This document shows, piece after piece, positions 1 through 12,937 of a DNA stretch of 64,000 bases (its first letter is position 1; the number at the start of each line of letters is the position of its first letter). The position numbers were made by a program, and so were the translations under genes. The notes under the pieces were generated by a model. That model was given only the letters and a program-made list of their open reading frames with translations, did no database searches and had not been told where the DNA came from. The stretch is from Corynespora cassiicola (Eukaryota > Ascomycota > Dothideomycetes > Pleosporales > Corynesporascaceae). The DNA lies in assembly GCA_022059125.1 (NCBI GenBank), contig JAEUWY010000019.1, forward strand, positions 496,001 to 560,000, read 5' to 3'.

Positions 1-3000
1 GTTTTGAATTTAATAGTATTTCTGTGTGCATGTGTTCTTCTGGTGTACTTAATGTGTACTTATTGTAGTACAAAACTTCAATACTCGGTGAAAAACCTGG
101 GCCGAATGGTTCAAATGGGACAGGTAATTGCTGGCACATTGAGTCCTTCAAACGCAAACATTCCCAACATGCTAAAGCATGAATATTCTTGTTGAAAATT
201 CCATCCAAGACTATTTATGAACACCAGGGTAGACGCACTGGGCTTCTGGGTCCTTAACAGTGACAGTGGAGTATTTAACATTGTTGAAACTGGATGGATT
301 GATGATACAACCAATAAAGCGGTATAGTGGACCTTTATTCTTGCCTGACAGCTTTTACGACTTTTTTTTGACTATTTCCTCACTAACAATCTTCTCATTC
401 TTCAGTCATGTACCCTAAACGAGAGCATATACAACGTGACGGTTCAATTTAGGTCAACGTGATTCACCATACAATATTATATATCCAATAGGAAATGTTC
501 AAATAGAATAATCAGGATCATACACGGACCGGTGTCCAAAATCGCAGAGCATATCCAATAGAAGATATCCAGTAGATTCTAAGCCAATTACTGTAACATT
601 GAATGATTCAGCCACAGCACATCTCAAACCAGAGTATTGCCCCTAGAGGCAATCCATCGACATTGATCGTGATGCTATGCTCTTCATCGGCAGATACGTC
701 ATATGTTTACCAAAGTTTGAGATATCCACGCTGATCCCGTTCAAAGCCGCCAAGGTTCAAAATGTGTAAAGACTGGCCTCGTTCAAAAAGCAAGGCTCAA
801 CGGCAAGCCGTCCTCACATGACCATCTGCACCCACGCCCTACACAGGAAATAAAGTCATGCAGTCTCGCTTCTCGATGCTCGATCTCGAGAGGCCTTTTT
901 TCGTTTTTCACCGGTACATGCATCGCCCCACAAATCTGAGAATAACTCCCTGCCCCCTCCCAAAAGAAAGAAACAGCCCATGTAGGTAGTAGCACGCCGT
1001 GACTCGAGTAGCAGCGGCAGCAGTGAGTGTGCTTTGTTTTCACCGCACGAGCATGACAGAATTCATCGGTCGCTCCGCCCCGCCCCGCGTGTGCATCGGC
1101 ACGTCCCATGCCAGCCAGCAGCCACCACCACCACCGCCGCCCCGACGCACCGACGCATGCCCCCATGCATGCATGTATGTATCAGCAGTGGTTTGTTTTC
1201 TCGGAGCACGCACGCACGTACGCACGCACGCAAGCCCGGCTCGAGTCATCGCAGCCGGCGTCTGAGCGGCCGACGCCCGGCCACGTTGGACATGTGCACA
1301 GGTGACAGCTCAGACGGAGGGCGGGCCCCATATTGCTTTGGAATCCTTCGGCTATTGAGTTGGGTCCGAGAGTCTTTGCTTGTTGTTTTTGCTTGTTTGG
1401 CTTCATAGCTTAGCTTTTCTGCCACTCCTGCTCGGAGGGGGGAGGGGGCCTCGGGTCCGATTCATTCATTGAGCATGAGCTTGGCTATCCAGCCCCTTCC
1501 CCCGGACCATACGTCCCAAATCCTCCACTCAAACTCTACTCGGCGTGTTTGCCGGCATGCCCTACCAAAGTTGAGATATCGCCCGCCCCGCGTGGCCCCA
1601 CCGCAACTGGATCACCCTGTGTGTGCGCAGAGATCTGCCTCTGGAAAAGAGAGGGAGGGAGGGGGAGATATTGCTTTGGCCAGTGCGTACCGTGTCTCTC
1701 TCTCGAGTGTGTGTGGATTTCTCCGGAGAGGATAGGATGCCGGTACCGTCTAGACTTGCTGGCTGGCGGTGGTGGTGATGGTGCTGCTACTGCTGCTGCT
1801 CTCGTCCCGCTGGCAACTTCCGCCATAGCGATCCAGATCTGACGCCGCCGAAGCCCCCCCCCCCCACACACTATCTTGTATTTCTCGACCAGGTTCTTGG
1901 TCTCCCACGCGACCGTGCATTTTCCATGCATGCATGCGTGCGTGCATTTGGGTCGTCGTCCTTGGTCTTCGGTGTAGAGCTGTCAAACCTTGTCGGTGCG
2001 AGTCTTCTCAGTCTGGCCTTGGCTTGGCGTCTTCCCGCGTATATACTGGCAGTGCAGTAGCAATAGTAGTAGTATACGCAATGCGCTTTGTGCTGTTTTG
2101 TTTTTCTGCTGGCGGGTTTCGACCGTGGTGTTTGTTTCTTTTTGCCAACCGCTGCATCCCCATGTCGCCTTTACCATCCCAGCCTTTCAATTTATTCTCG
2201 AACGCGGCCGGTCACGGATTGATTGATTGATTGATTGATGAAATATTTTCCCGTTGGACGGTCCGTCTCAGGAAATTGTCACACTGTCCCGCCTCACGTT
2301 GCTTCTACGCCGTCTCCGTCGGTCGACCCGCCGGCCAGTGCCATCTCGCTCCTTGGTTCACACTGCGCTCCAGACCAGCAACACGACCTTTTTTTCCCCC
2401 TCCCCTTCTGGCGCCCTGTCCCGCTCCGACTCAGAAGAATTGCCTTGGGAATCCCGTTCCATCCAAACTCTCGGTTTCGACATGCCCTTTTGTTTTTCCC
2501 CAAGTCTTCTTTCCCGCTCGCACTCGCACTTGCCCTTGGCTTCGAGCACCAACCTCGTGCGCCTGACAAGCATGAAACCATGCATGCACATTTTTTTCAT
2601 CTTGCCTTGCCTTGCTTTGCTTTGCCTCGATGCACCTCAGGGAGCCGCAAACGCCCTCCCAGCCTCGGCCTCGGGGGCGCTGCCTAGCTGGGCAGCAGCC
2701 AATAGCCCGCCTCCCGCCACCCGTGGGCCTGTGGACTGGCTGGCTGGCTGGGCGGGCATCCATCCGCATCCCAGTGCGAACCATAACGATAAACCGTAAA
2801 CTCTGTTAAGACGGCCCTCCCTTGCTTGGATTGACTTGACCCTTGTTGTTGTTGTTGTTGTTGTGGTTGTTCTTGCTAGATCCCAGGACGGAGCGCGGGG
2901 CGGGCCATGGGGTGGGCGGTTTGCCACCACCACCACCACCACCACCACCTCCCCCCTCCTTTCTTTTCTTTCTCATATTCAATGCAGAAAGAAGATTGGG

Positions 3001-4568
3001 CTAGTATGTGGTGTTTTGCCGTGAAGGCTGCATTGAGGAGGCGATGGGTGTGCAAGAGCTTCGTTTCACCCTTGACGCTCCATCAGGCTCACCCGGTCAA
3101 ACCTTGGCTGTCGTGTAGATGCAAATGCAAATGCAAACCGCATGGCTGACTGGATGGTTGGCTGGTTGATTGGCCGAAGCGTGTCGTTGCCGTTCGGACA
3201 TGCTATGTTGTACGTCTACGGCTACTGTCACGCCCATGCCCACGCATAGTCGAGCCCACAGCCAAGTCTGCACATGTACACGCTATGGTTGTTCTGGAAT
3301 GTGTCTTGCGTGATCTGTGTGTATGCAAGCAAGCTAGGCAAGTGTTTCTTTTTTTTTCCCTCCTTTCCCAGACTTGTAGAGTTGCATGATATTTGGACCG
3401 AATCGAGGGACCAGAATGCCACTTCGCGGAGTCATGGGCTAAAAACTGACCCATAAGCCATGCTTGGACCTGAATCTAGGATTTGGGGTGAAGAACAAAG
3501 TTGCGGCTGTCTTGGATCGTACACGAACGCTTCGTACGCCGTATTATCGTCATGTGCTCTGGTCCGCTCCATCTTTCCAGGGGCGTTGGGGATCTAGCTA
3601 GCGTCCAACTCGGCGGGGGTGTGTAACCTAAACCCTTTGCAATGATAGATGGAGGGACATGCAGGACATGGCATGATGCACTAGCAGTTCGTCTCGGCAA
3701 AGCCCAGCCCAGTCTTGCCTACCCAACCTAGCCGAACTATAAGCCTGACATGGCCGTGAGCCTAAGCCTAGCCTAGCTCTTTGCTTAAACTTGGCTTGGA
3801 CTTTACTTGAACTTCAAGGTCAGCAGGCACCCTGCCCATCCATCTATCCACCCGGTAATGCCACATCAAAGCATCGCCAAGTCTTGCCCTTAGCCCCCCC
3901 CCCCCCCCCTCATCTTTGCCGCTCAATCAGTACACGATCAAAGTGCTGCCTTCTCGAGGGAGTAAGCATGCTGCAAGGAAGGTGCATGAATATGATGGTC
4001 TACAAAAGGCACAATCGGTATACTTGGCTGGCTGCCTACCTGCCTACCTGCAAAACCTAGTCTATTCATCCATCCATCCAACTAGATATCCACATCCCAA
4101 CACTCCCAGGGATCTCCCATCCCCCTCACAAGACCTCAACACGCACCCGAAAAGAGTCAATCAACTTGGTCTCATCTTTTCCCGCCTCACACACAACCTC
4201 TCCACCCCTTTAAAACCCTCAACTAACGCTTTTTTTTTGTAATAAAAAAACACCACAACCCCCTTCTCCTAAATAGGCACAAAATCGAAGAAGAGGAAAA
4301 AAATGGTAATTCTATTTTAACTTGCTTGCCTGACAGCTCGCTTGCCTGCCTGCTAATCATCACTCATTCATTCAATCAATCCCATAAACATTCACCTCGG
4401 CTCGAATCCCCTTACACTTCTCGCGCTCGCACTTGCACTCGCCGCCTTTTTCATCTCTCTCTCCATATTCCTACTTTCTCGCACTCACCATAGGAATCTT
4501 TTCACCTCTCACCCCCCGCTTAAAAAAGAAAAGAAAAGCAAAACCATCTACAACTCTCCCTCTTCCAC
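1..4568. other. gene-free left flank
   Basis: No credible coding region is visible here. The first 780 bases are AT-rich and carry only short frames without usable ATG starts. After that the base composition turns GC-rich, with many short tandem repeats: GATT at 2217-2239, TTG at 2843-2863, ACC at 2924-2949. A poly-C tract lies near 3896-3909. The stretch 4090-4560 is C/T-rich and lies directly downstream of the fimbrin stop codon, so part of it is probably fimbrin 3'UTR. The sharp composition change near 780-1000 may mark the edge of a different sequence block. Confidence 0.6.
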
Positions 4569-6659
4569 CTACCCCATCCTCTCATACGTCGCCATCAAAC
4601 TCCCAATAAACGTCGTAATCAACCGACTCTGCACCGCGACAATATCCTCGGGCACCAACCAAATAGTAGCCCCCATCTTGCGCGCAATCGAAATGGCCAG
4701 CTTGGCATTCTGGTAGCTCTCCTCGTCGTTGCGTCCGGGGGTGACCAGGTCGTAGTCGACATAGGCCGGCTTCATGCCCGCGAGCACGTCGAGGAGGAAG
4801 ATGGAGTTTGACAGGGACGAGTCCTTGAAGGAGCGGATCTGGGTGCCCTTTGCGCCCTTGCGCGCCATGTCGTTGGCCCACTTGATCATGTCCGGGTCCG
4901 AGATCTCGCGCTTGCCTAGGCGCTGCGCCAGGCCCTGCAGCGTGTTGATGATGTCCTTGCGCATCAGCTGCCACACCAGCCCCAGCGTCAGCGTGCGCTG
5001 TCCGTCGGTGATGTCGGCACCCTGGATGCCTGGCAGCGAGAAGCGGTTCTGCAGGCCCAGCTCCACGGCATAGTTTGTGTTCTCGAGCGCCTTGAAGCGC
5101 ATGAGTTCGCCGCCGTGCGCCGGCCGCTTGTTCACGTGACGCCAGTTGACGCTGTTGGGGATGACCTTGTCGTAGGCCTGCAGAAGAATGGTTCCGTCCT
5201 TGAGATCCTCGAAGAAGGACTGGACCACGGGCTGCACGTCCAGAGAGTTGAGCCAGAGGGTGAAGACGCGTGCCTCGCGCTCGCCCTCGGCGTCAAAGTC
5301 CTCAATATCGGCCTTTTCTTCCTCGGTGATGGGGTCGAGGCCGGGGTGTGTGTTGAACAGGTTGGCAACAAAAGCAAGGTTAAGCTTTGGGTTTCCTGCA
5401 ACGAGCGAGGTGGGGGTCAAAAACTTGCGGCAACCGAGGGCATCTGCATTCTGCAGCACCTGCTCGGCGCGATCCAACAGATCGCCCGTCTGCAGCGGGG
5501 CCCGAGAGCAGGTATCCGGAGCGAGCTGGTTCAGCAGGACCGTGTAGTTTTCGCCGTCCTTGACGTCGGTGGAAAAGTTGTTCACTCTGCAAGGGGAAGA
5601 AAAAAAAAAGGTCAGCGCGTACTCTTCACAAGCATGCAAACGCGGGATTGCTCACTTCCTGTGCCACTTGGCATTCTTCAAGTGGTAGTTGAACCAGCGC
5701 AGCAGAATCTGCTCCGGAGGTAGGCGAAGGAACTGCTCGAGCGTCTCGTCCTCGTCCAATAGGCGGTACAGCTCCGGGTGCAGCTTAATGTCAATCTTTC
5801 CGAGTAGGCCGCGGCGGATGACCTGCCAGATGAGGCCCAAGATCAGGTGCTCGCGCACCTCGATGATGTCCTGGGCGCCAATGTTGACGACGGAGCAACC
5901 GATACCCTTTGCCGACTCAATGACAATGTTGTTGTTCTCGGTCATGTGGAAGGCATTGAGCGTCTTGATCTTCTTGCCCGGGCGGTTTAGCACACGCTCG
6001 TCGATGGTGTCGGGCACGCTGTCGTTGATGAGCTTGGACAGCACCAGGCCGTCCTTGCACTCGTCGAACATCTCAAAGGTGTCGGTGGGGAAGGGCAGGC
6101 GGTTGCCAATGTCCGGGTCGCCGGCCAGCACGGCATTGATGTGGCGGGTGAACTCGGTGCGCTCGTCCTCGTTGATGGTGTGGGTGACATTGGCCGACGA
6201 GCCCTGGACCTGGATGCGGCCGCCTCCATGGCTGCCCTTGGAGGCGTGGCCGGGCGTCGTGGGCCCGCTGCCGCTGGCGGTGCCGGCGCGCGAGCGGCCG
6301 CCCGTGTGCATGCGCTGCTGGGCGGGCGATGACTCGCGCAGCTTGGAGATGAGGTCGACATAGTCCTCGAGCTCGACGCGGCGCGAGCTGTCCAGCTCGA
6401 CCTCCTTCAAGGCCTGGCGCACCACGTCGTAGGGCTGGCGCTCCGTCTGCTGCGTGGCCTTGATGACGGTGGCCTCGTCGAGGTAGCCCTTGTCGTCGAC
6501 GTCGAGCTTGCGGAAGGCATCCTGCAGCCCGAAGATGTCGGCCTGCTGGAATTGGGGATATTTCCTGCGCGGGGGGCGGCGTGTTAGCGGGAGTGGTCGG
6601 AGGGGTGTGGAAGCGCCGGATGGCGGGCAGACTCACCTCTGCAGCTTGATGATGTTCAT
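4569..6659 (-). CDS. sac6: fimbrin (plastin), actin-bundling protein, Sac6 type
   Basis: Fimbrin cross-links actin filaments in endocytic patches and at the hyphal tip. Three exons, complement(4569..5586, 5656..6564, 6637..6659), give 649 residues, close to yeast Sac6 (642). The start is the ATG at 6659; the 23-nt first exon is followed by a GTGAGT donor, and both introns (72 and 69 nt) splice in frame. An EF-hand-like pair fills about residues 8-90; loop DVDDKGYLDEAT (29-40) lacks the usual final Glu, so calcium binding may be weak. A Gly/Ser linker follows (about 95-135). Four calponin-homology domains make up the rest, with signatures such as ECKDGLVLSKLIN, NWRHVNKRPAHGGELMR and LTLGLVWQLMRKDI. 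It lies downstream of stuA on the same strand with its own 1.8-kb upstream region. Identification is firm. Confidence 0.96.
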
Positions 6660-8477
6660 GGTGGGGAGCGGGGGGTGGGGAAGGGGGGGATGTCGGGGGA
6701 GACAGGCGGGCGGGCGGGCAGAAGCAAGCAAGGTCGGGGGGCGGCAGCGGAGGGAGATATAGGACGGCGGTGTTGACTGCCTGGCTCAGCCTCGTCGAGT
6801 GTGCGCGTTCTGGTGGCACTGGGGACTGGTTGGCTTCTCTTGTTTTGCTTACCCGACGGCGATGACGTGGGGCACGACCACGCCGCCAAGCCTTTTGGGC
6901 CTCTGGCTTCTCCGCTTAGTCACAGCACCAGCACCAGCACCAGCACCACCGGCACCACCACCACCCGCCTCGTCCGCCACGGCGAGGCTGCAACAGTGAA
7001 GCTGCCAGGCGGATTGCACCCACCCTCCGTCTGCCAGCACGCTGCCACAGCGCCAGCTCACCGCGACAGACTCCACCGCCTGCCAGCTCAACTCTCCCCG
7101 TCCCACTCGCGCCAACCGCGTCCAACCCATCCCGGGATGCGTGGCCCTCGACTTTGATTCCATTGCAGCCTGATTTCAGGAGAAGCGCAGTCACCCCAGA
7201 TTACGCAAATTACGCAAATTACGCACCCTCATGCGTGGCCACCCTCGCATCATTCGCGTGCCAGTCAGTCAGACAGAAAAGAAGAGCTTTTGATTCCTCA
7301 TTATCATTCATAAAATAGCCTCGCGGCCCATCCAAGCAAATAGACACAATCCTAAAAGCCCATCCCTCTGTAACATAACCCCCGACTCCCGCCGGCTGGA
7401 GGCCCGTGTTTCCCTCGCCCCCTCCAGTCCCGCGCAGGAGCCCCCGACAAAATAGAAACAAGGAGTTAAGATACTAAGCTTTCCACGCGCATACAACCTC
7501 TTCAACAACATCCAACCCAAGCTTCATCATCGTAGACAGTCCTTCACTTCGTTTGGTCTTCGTTTTTCGTCAAACATGCTTGCCGCCGACGCCGTGGAAA
7601 TGGGACGCAAAATGGGAACATGGCAACAAGATCTTGACCGCCCCTCGCAAAATGCTCAACTACATCTTGTTCGCCCGTCGCCCTGCAACACTGCTTTGGC
7701 CTCTTGCCAGGAATTACCAATACCGCCGCTGCCCGACAGGCGCTGCGCCAGACAGACTGTGCGTGTGTGTATGTGAGGAGAGAGAGAGAGAGAGAGAGGT
7801 GAGGAGAGGAGAGTGGGGAGAAGGACGAGGACGAAGACTGGGGCGAGGGGGCGTGGCAGGGTGACCCGACACCGACTGCGTCGGATTCCTTTTTGTTTTT
7901 TTGTATCGTTTTTCCATTCCAGGCCGTCGCAAAGAAAGCCAAGCGTTGTGTTTGAAAGTACAGAATCGTCACCCGCAACATTAAGCACTAGCGCTGGACA
8001 GAAATGTTCTGATGCTGATGCCGTATGCAGGGAGTCGTATATCGTAAATGAAAAGGTCCAAGTTATGGTCGATCGAAACACGGTGGTCTCTAGACGAATG
8101 AAATGTTCATAAATCGTTAATGCCCCCGTGGTGTAGAAGTGTAGAGAGAAGAGAAGAAAAAAAAACACACACAGGAAAATGAAGGGAAAAAATGACACTA
8201 GGAGAGACCCGCGTGCAAAGGGAATGTGAGAGTTCGGTCACTCAGGCCCGAGTACACCATACCTGTGTGAGCATGGGACTCCCAAAGGCCGTCGTGGGTA
8301 AAAGTCGAAGCAGTTGAATACGCGGAAAGGGGAAAGGAACAACAACCGACCACGACGGACCGGCTGCTCCATGCCTGCTGAATGATTTGAGTTGGAGGCA
8401 AACCCGCCGTCTATCGCAAACTTCCAAGTGGCAAGAACGAGACCGCCCAACCAGACAGATTTACGAAATGAGCACGG
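6660..8477. promoter_or_regulatory. fimbrin promoter region and stuA 3' flank
   Basis: This interval separates two minus-strand genes. The right part should hold the stuA 3'UTR and terminator, the left part the fimbrin promoter and 5'UTR. The only distinctive element is three tandem copies of the 9-mer ATTACGCAA at 7200-7225. GA-rich and CAC/ACC microsatellites occur at 7777-7800 and 6921-6965. No coding sequence is supported; the open frames here are compositional. Confidence 0.55.
7200..7225. repeat. 9-bp tandem repeat (ATTACGCAA)x3
   Basis: Two complete perfect copies and a third lacking its last base are seen directly. They lie about 540 bp upstream of the fimbrin start codon. The core TTACGCAA resembles a bZIP half-site (compare TTACGTAA), but a regulatory role is only inferred. 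Confidence 0.85.
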
Positions 8478-10624
8478 CTACCTGCGAGTACGCTGGCTTA
8501 TCGTGTGTGCACGCTGGAGGCCCGGGTTGGGATCCCGTGCATAAGGGGCACCGACGGCACCGCCATCCATTGTTTTTCGCCTCTTGAGGCCGTCCATGTC
8601 GTCGCCTTGCACGCTGTCTGGACGGTATGGATCGTGGTCCTCGTCGTCGCGGCCACGCTTGCCGGGCGCGGGGACGCCGTTGGAGGCAGCGTATGCTTGG
8701 CTGGGGTACTGGGGGACGGCACCGGGGGGCGCGTAGCTCTCGGGCGGTGCATTGCCGTTGGTGGTACCGCGGGTATCACTCATTACACTGTAGAGATTGC
8801 TCGAGGGGGCCGGCTGGCGCTGGGGGGTCGGATAGCCCTGGGTCCACTGCGTCTGGCCCGTGGCCGTCGTACGGGGGGTCGCACGTCCTGAGCCGTTCTG
8901 GTGCGGGGAGCCAGTCATCTCGGGAGAGAGGTGGGGGTGCTCAGGGTGGATCGGCCCGGGCACCGTGTTGGAGTTGTATCCGTAGGGGGCCCGACTGCCA
9001 TTGAATGGGGCGTTGGTGTGCGTGTATTCGTTCTGGCCGTCGGGATCGCCCTCATGGTCACCCTGGGATGGGTTGACCTGCTCGTCGCTCTGGGGGACCA
9101 TGCTGTCGACGGGCTTGACGTCTCCCTGGTCTGGTGCGCGCGGCGGGGCCATTTCCGTCTTGGGGTAGGCCCCGTCCTGGACAGGCGGGCGATAGCCCAT
9201 CATCTGCTGGGATTGCGCATACTGGGGTGCCTGAGCAGGTGGCGCAGAGTACATGGGCCTCGAGCCGTCGTAGCTCTGTGCCGTGGGGTAGGACATTCCG
9301 GGCTGGACGTTTCCTGGAGGCGTGCTCGCAGGAGTCGTAGGCACCGAGCGAGTGTTGCTCAGGCCAGTGTCAATGGACAAGGGTTGGTTGCCTGGAACAT
9401 TTTGAACGTTGGTACCATTCCACTCATAGGAACTACCTTGGTTACCCATACCCATGATGCTTGACGCACTGGTGGGGGGAGTCGGGAACGTATGTGCCCG
9501 ATCGATGCCTGGCCGGCCCGATGAGGGGTGCGGCTGGATGGCATGTGGAGGCTGGGACATGGCCGCGCCGATGGGATTGCTCATCGAGTGGTGGTGATGA
9601 AGCGAAGGGGGCTGTGTGGTCGTGGGCCCCGTCAGATATCGCTGAGTCTGCATAGGGTCAGGTCTTCGGTTGCGGTCAACAGCAGCCATGGCAGCGCTTC
9701 CTACACTTGCCCTCGTTTGATTGGAGGGATGATAGAGTAGAGCTCCGATGTCGTGGACGAAGAGAGGATACAGGGACTCTGTGATCTTCTCCTTGTTGGC
9801 GAACTCGAGGGCGCGCTCAAAGGGAATCCTGAGGTGGGTGGTCAGCATTTTTGCATGTGAAAGTCGGGTCATGGTGGTGGTGGTGGTGCATACCATACGC
9901 CCTTGAGGTGCATGGGACCAATCTTGACCACGTGTCTGGTCTTTTCGCTCTTGAGGATGCCGTCTCTACGTCCTCGCGTCATGCCTGCTACGTTGAGCAA
10001 CTTTGTGCCATTGATCATGTGATTATCTGAGGCGCGTCAGTAGAGGTTCCAAAACGCGTAAACAAAAGGAGCTGGTGGCAGTAAATCGGGAGGGAATGAA
10101 CAGAAAAACGTACCTTCTCGCCTGGCAACACATACGCCCTTTGCTTCGACTTGGAAGCACAGGCTGCCTTCGTCTTCCCACAAGGTTGCAGTAACCCGGG
10201 GTTTCATCCCTGGAGGTGCAATCTGACCAGTGTGGTCAAACGTGTGGCCCTGGTAGCTTTGCGAGCCGGGGAGTGAGGAGGCCGGAGCCGCAGCTGACAT
10301 TGCTGGAGAGGGTTAGCAAAGAGAGTCACGCGATCGGACGCGTGGTGTTGTCTCCTCACCTGGGAGCTGGATGGCCTGGGGAACCATGGCATTGCTCATG
10401 GAAGACGATGCCGGCAGCTGCGAAGGAACGCCGTTGGCATAGCCATACTGTGGGTAGCCTGGAGGGGCAGGGTTGTATTGGGGACCTGGCTGGATCATGG
10501 AGTTTTGTGGGGGGTAGGTGTTGTAGTGAGCGAGGCTCGAAGGTGCGGCCGAAGCCGGTGCGTGAGCCGTGGCAGCAGACATGTGTGGTTGATGCACGTC
10601 GGTGTAGGATTGCATCTGGTTCAT
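8478..10624 (-). CDS. stuA: StuA, APSES-domain developmental transcription factor
   Basis: StuA is a nuclear bHLH-like regulator of conidiophore development, dimorphism and often secondary metabolism. Four exons, complement(8478..9828, 9894..10026, 10114..10302, 10360..10624), encode 645 residues from the first in-frame ATG at 10624 ([15 protein letters not shown]). The APSES/KilA-N DNA-binding domain covers about residues 122-230, with the diagnostic runs [40 protein letters not shown] and [20 protein letters not shown]. Two of the three introns (65 and 87 nt) interrupt it. The tail is Pro/Gln/Ser-rich with basic clusters GKRGRDDED and LKRRKTMDG near the C terminus, likely nuclear-localisation signals. 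The frame stays open upstream of the ATG (see the next entry), so the true protein may be longer. Identification is certain; the N terminus is not. Confidence 0.96.
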
Positions 10625-11155
10625 GCTGTTGTAGCCCTCTTGAGAGTAGCCGTAGCCCTGCTGATTACCGTACGGAGAGCCCTGGTGCGACTGCACATTC
10701 AATGGCTGACCGTCTCGGCTCAGTGTTTGCGGAGTCTGCTCCGGCGAGGGCGTCTTGAAACCCGTCGTCTGGCCGTTGACCGAAGCGGAGTAGGAAGTAT
10801 TGGAGCTTGCGCTTCCGTTTCCCACAGATCCCGCGCTGAACGAACCACCCCGGGGCGAGGAAGAAGTGGACGACCCGCTCGCTTGCGGTTGGATCTGGGG
10901 CAGAGCTGGCAGTCGCTCGCTGGATACTGAGGGTTTGGGGACGTAGTGGGAGTTGTACCAAGATTCGACGGGGCCGCGGGCGTGGACCGACGAGATCGAC
11001 GGTAGCTCCAGCTTTACGGTATTGAAGGCTGGTGGAGAAAGGGAGGAGGGGTGGGCGGTGTTCAAATCGAGAAGATCCGGAGCGGGATATCCTCGAGTCT
11101 ACTCACCAGATTGCCGAGTGAAAGGCAGTGCTCGCGGCAACGGACCGGCGGACGT
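10625..11155 (-). other. in-frame open leader of stuA (possible N-terminal extension) with spliced intron
   Basis: Upstream of the stuA ATG the same frame stays open for 404 nt to 11028 but contains no ATG. Its translation looks protein-like (e.g. VKLELPSISSVHARGPVESW and SSERLPALPQIQPQ) rather than random. A good intron follows upstream at 11029..11106: GTGAGT donor, pyrimidine-rich tract, CACCAG acceptor. Splicing it keeps the frame open as far as 11155, where TTGTAG could be another acceptor. A further candidate donor (GTGAGG) lies near 11279. I could not find the initiating ATG. This is either a long coding leader whose ATG is in a more distal exon, a non-AUG start, or a long 5'UTR with conserved peptide potential. 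Confidence 0.5.
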
Positions 11156-12742
11156 CTACAACAGGAGGTTGCAGAGGGGGCGCAGGTAGCCGGACGAGGC
11201 GAAAGCTGGGCGGCTGATATAGCTGGACCCAGGTCGCGTCGGTGGGGTGGTGTAATGCCTTTCCCTCACCACAGGCGGTTTGTTTGCTCGGTCAAGGCGT
11301 CGTCGGTCGACGGAAGGCGGACCAACGGGGCGCGACCAAACACGTGGGCAAACAGGCCCAACAGAGGGAGCAGGCGGTGGATTATCAGCAACGAGGCGAT
11401 GGCCTCTAGGTTTCGAGCTTGGCCGAGGCTGCGGTGGTACGGTAGTGTGGTGAAACGCCGGCCGAGGAATTCGCGAGGTGGCAGAGGGGGCGGAATGCAG
11501 TCGACGCGCCTACGAGTGGCTGGCAGGGGTGCGGGTGAACTCGAACGCTGCAAAAAGATGCTGAACGGACAGAAAAGCACGTCGTTACGTCGTCGCGGTC
11601 GTGAAGCCGGAAACAGATATGGCGCGGGAGGCTGGCTTTTTTGGGGGGGGGAGGCGGGAGCTTGCTGGCAGACAGAATGCTTTTTGAGGTCAAAACAAGC
11701 AGAGGGCCGGCAGGAGAGCGGGCCGGGAAGAATAGCAGGCACAAGATGCGGCGGACAGTGGCATCTGTCGGGGAGGGTTGTGGGAGACGAGGAGCCGGCG
11801 GCGGTGGTGGTGGTTGGGGTGGAGTGGTCGTCGTGGGCGGGTCGTAACGTCGTTGCGCTCGTCAAAGTGCGGGCCGAGCAGTGGCTAGCTAGCAGCGAGG
11901 TGCTTGCTGCGGCGGCGGGCAGGGAAACACTGGGGGGGTCGGTAAGGTTCTTGGTCAGACACGTGAGGGGCAGGACAATGGCATTGACGAGGGCAGGCGG
12001 GCTGGAGGGCCGGGGCAGGACTCACGGCGGCCGTGTATACAAGAGACGGGAGCAAGGACAGAGGCAGGCCGGAGGAGGGCTTTTTGCGCAGGCTGCGGTG
12101 GGGATGGCGGAGGTTTAGAGGCGGAGGTGGTTGGGATGTGACTTTGCAGCTAGCGCCGAGGAGCCAACCAGCCAGAGATAGGCGAGCACGGGAAATGCTG
12201 GGGCGAAGGCCGGCGGCGGCGAGTGACGAGCGGCGGGAGCGAAAAGCAAAAAGCTACCTTTTCTTGTTCGCAGCGTCAGTCAATTGCCAGCGCTGGCGGA
12301 GCGGGCAGTGCTGGAGCGTGCGGGCGAGCTCACGACGGGCGGGGGGGGGCGGGCGCGAGGGCGAGGCGGCTCTCAGTGCTCGGGGCGCTGGAGTCTCTGG
12401 GGAAGATGCAGAGCACGGCGGGCTATCGGGTGGTGGTGGAGCAGAGGGAAGTCGTTCTCGCCGGCGATGCTGCAGCGCAGGATTCTCTGCAGCGCTCGAA
12501 AGCAGGCAGGCCGCAGGCTAAGAGGGCTGACCGAGACAGGCGAGTCGCGCACAGCGCGCAGGGGCGTCCGTCCGGGTGCGCGAGGGCCGCTGCTGGCAAG
12601 ACGCTGCGAGCAGACGGCGGCGAGAGTCAGTGCGCAGCGAACGCCGCCGCGCGATAGGCCCGCCGGGATGGCCTGGGATGGCCTGGGACGTGCTGGGGCG
12701 TGCTGGGGGGGGCGCCGGGATGGGCTGGGGTGCTGGGCTGGC

Positions 12743-12774
12743 TGGAGCGCTGGAGCGCTGGAGCGCTGGAGCGC
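12743..12774. repeat. (TGGAGCGC)x4 tandem repeat
   Basis: Four perfect head-to-tail copies of an 8-bp unit in noncoding DNA. Confidence 0.9.
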
Positions 12775-12901
12775 TGGGGCACTGGAGCAGTGGGCCAAGT
12801 GGTGTGTGCCGGCTGCGAGATGGAGAGATGGAGTGCTGCTGCTTTCTGCTGCCTGCTTCTGCTGCTGCGGCGGGACGGCGCGAGTTCGCAGCGGCCGGCG
12901 C

Positions 12902-12937
12902 GGTGCTGGTGCTGGTGCTGGTGCTGGTGCTGGTGCT
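12902..12937. repeat. (GGTGCT)x6 tandem repeat
   Basis: Six perfect copies of a 6-bp unit, seen directly; length variation between strains would be expected. Confidence 0.92.

Noticed and set aside
11051..12118. Long plus-strand open frame (355 codons)
   Set aside because: The translation is Arg/Gly/Ala low complexity, it overlaps the stuA leader and an opposite-strand frame, and it has no domain. High GC content explains the lack of stops.
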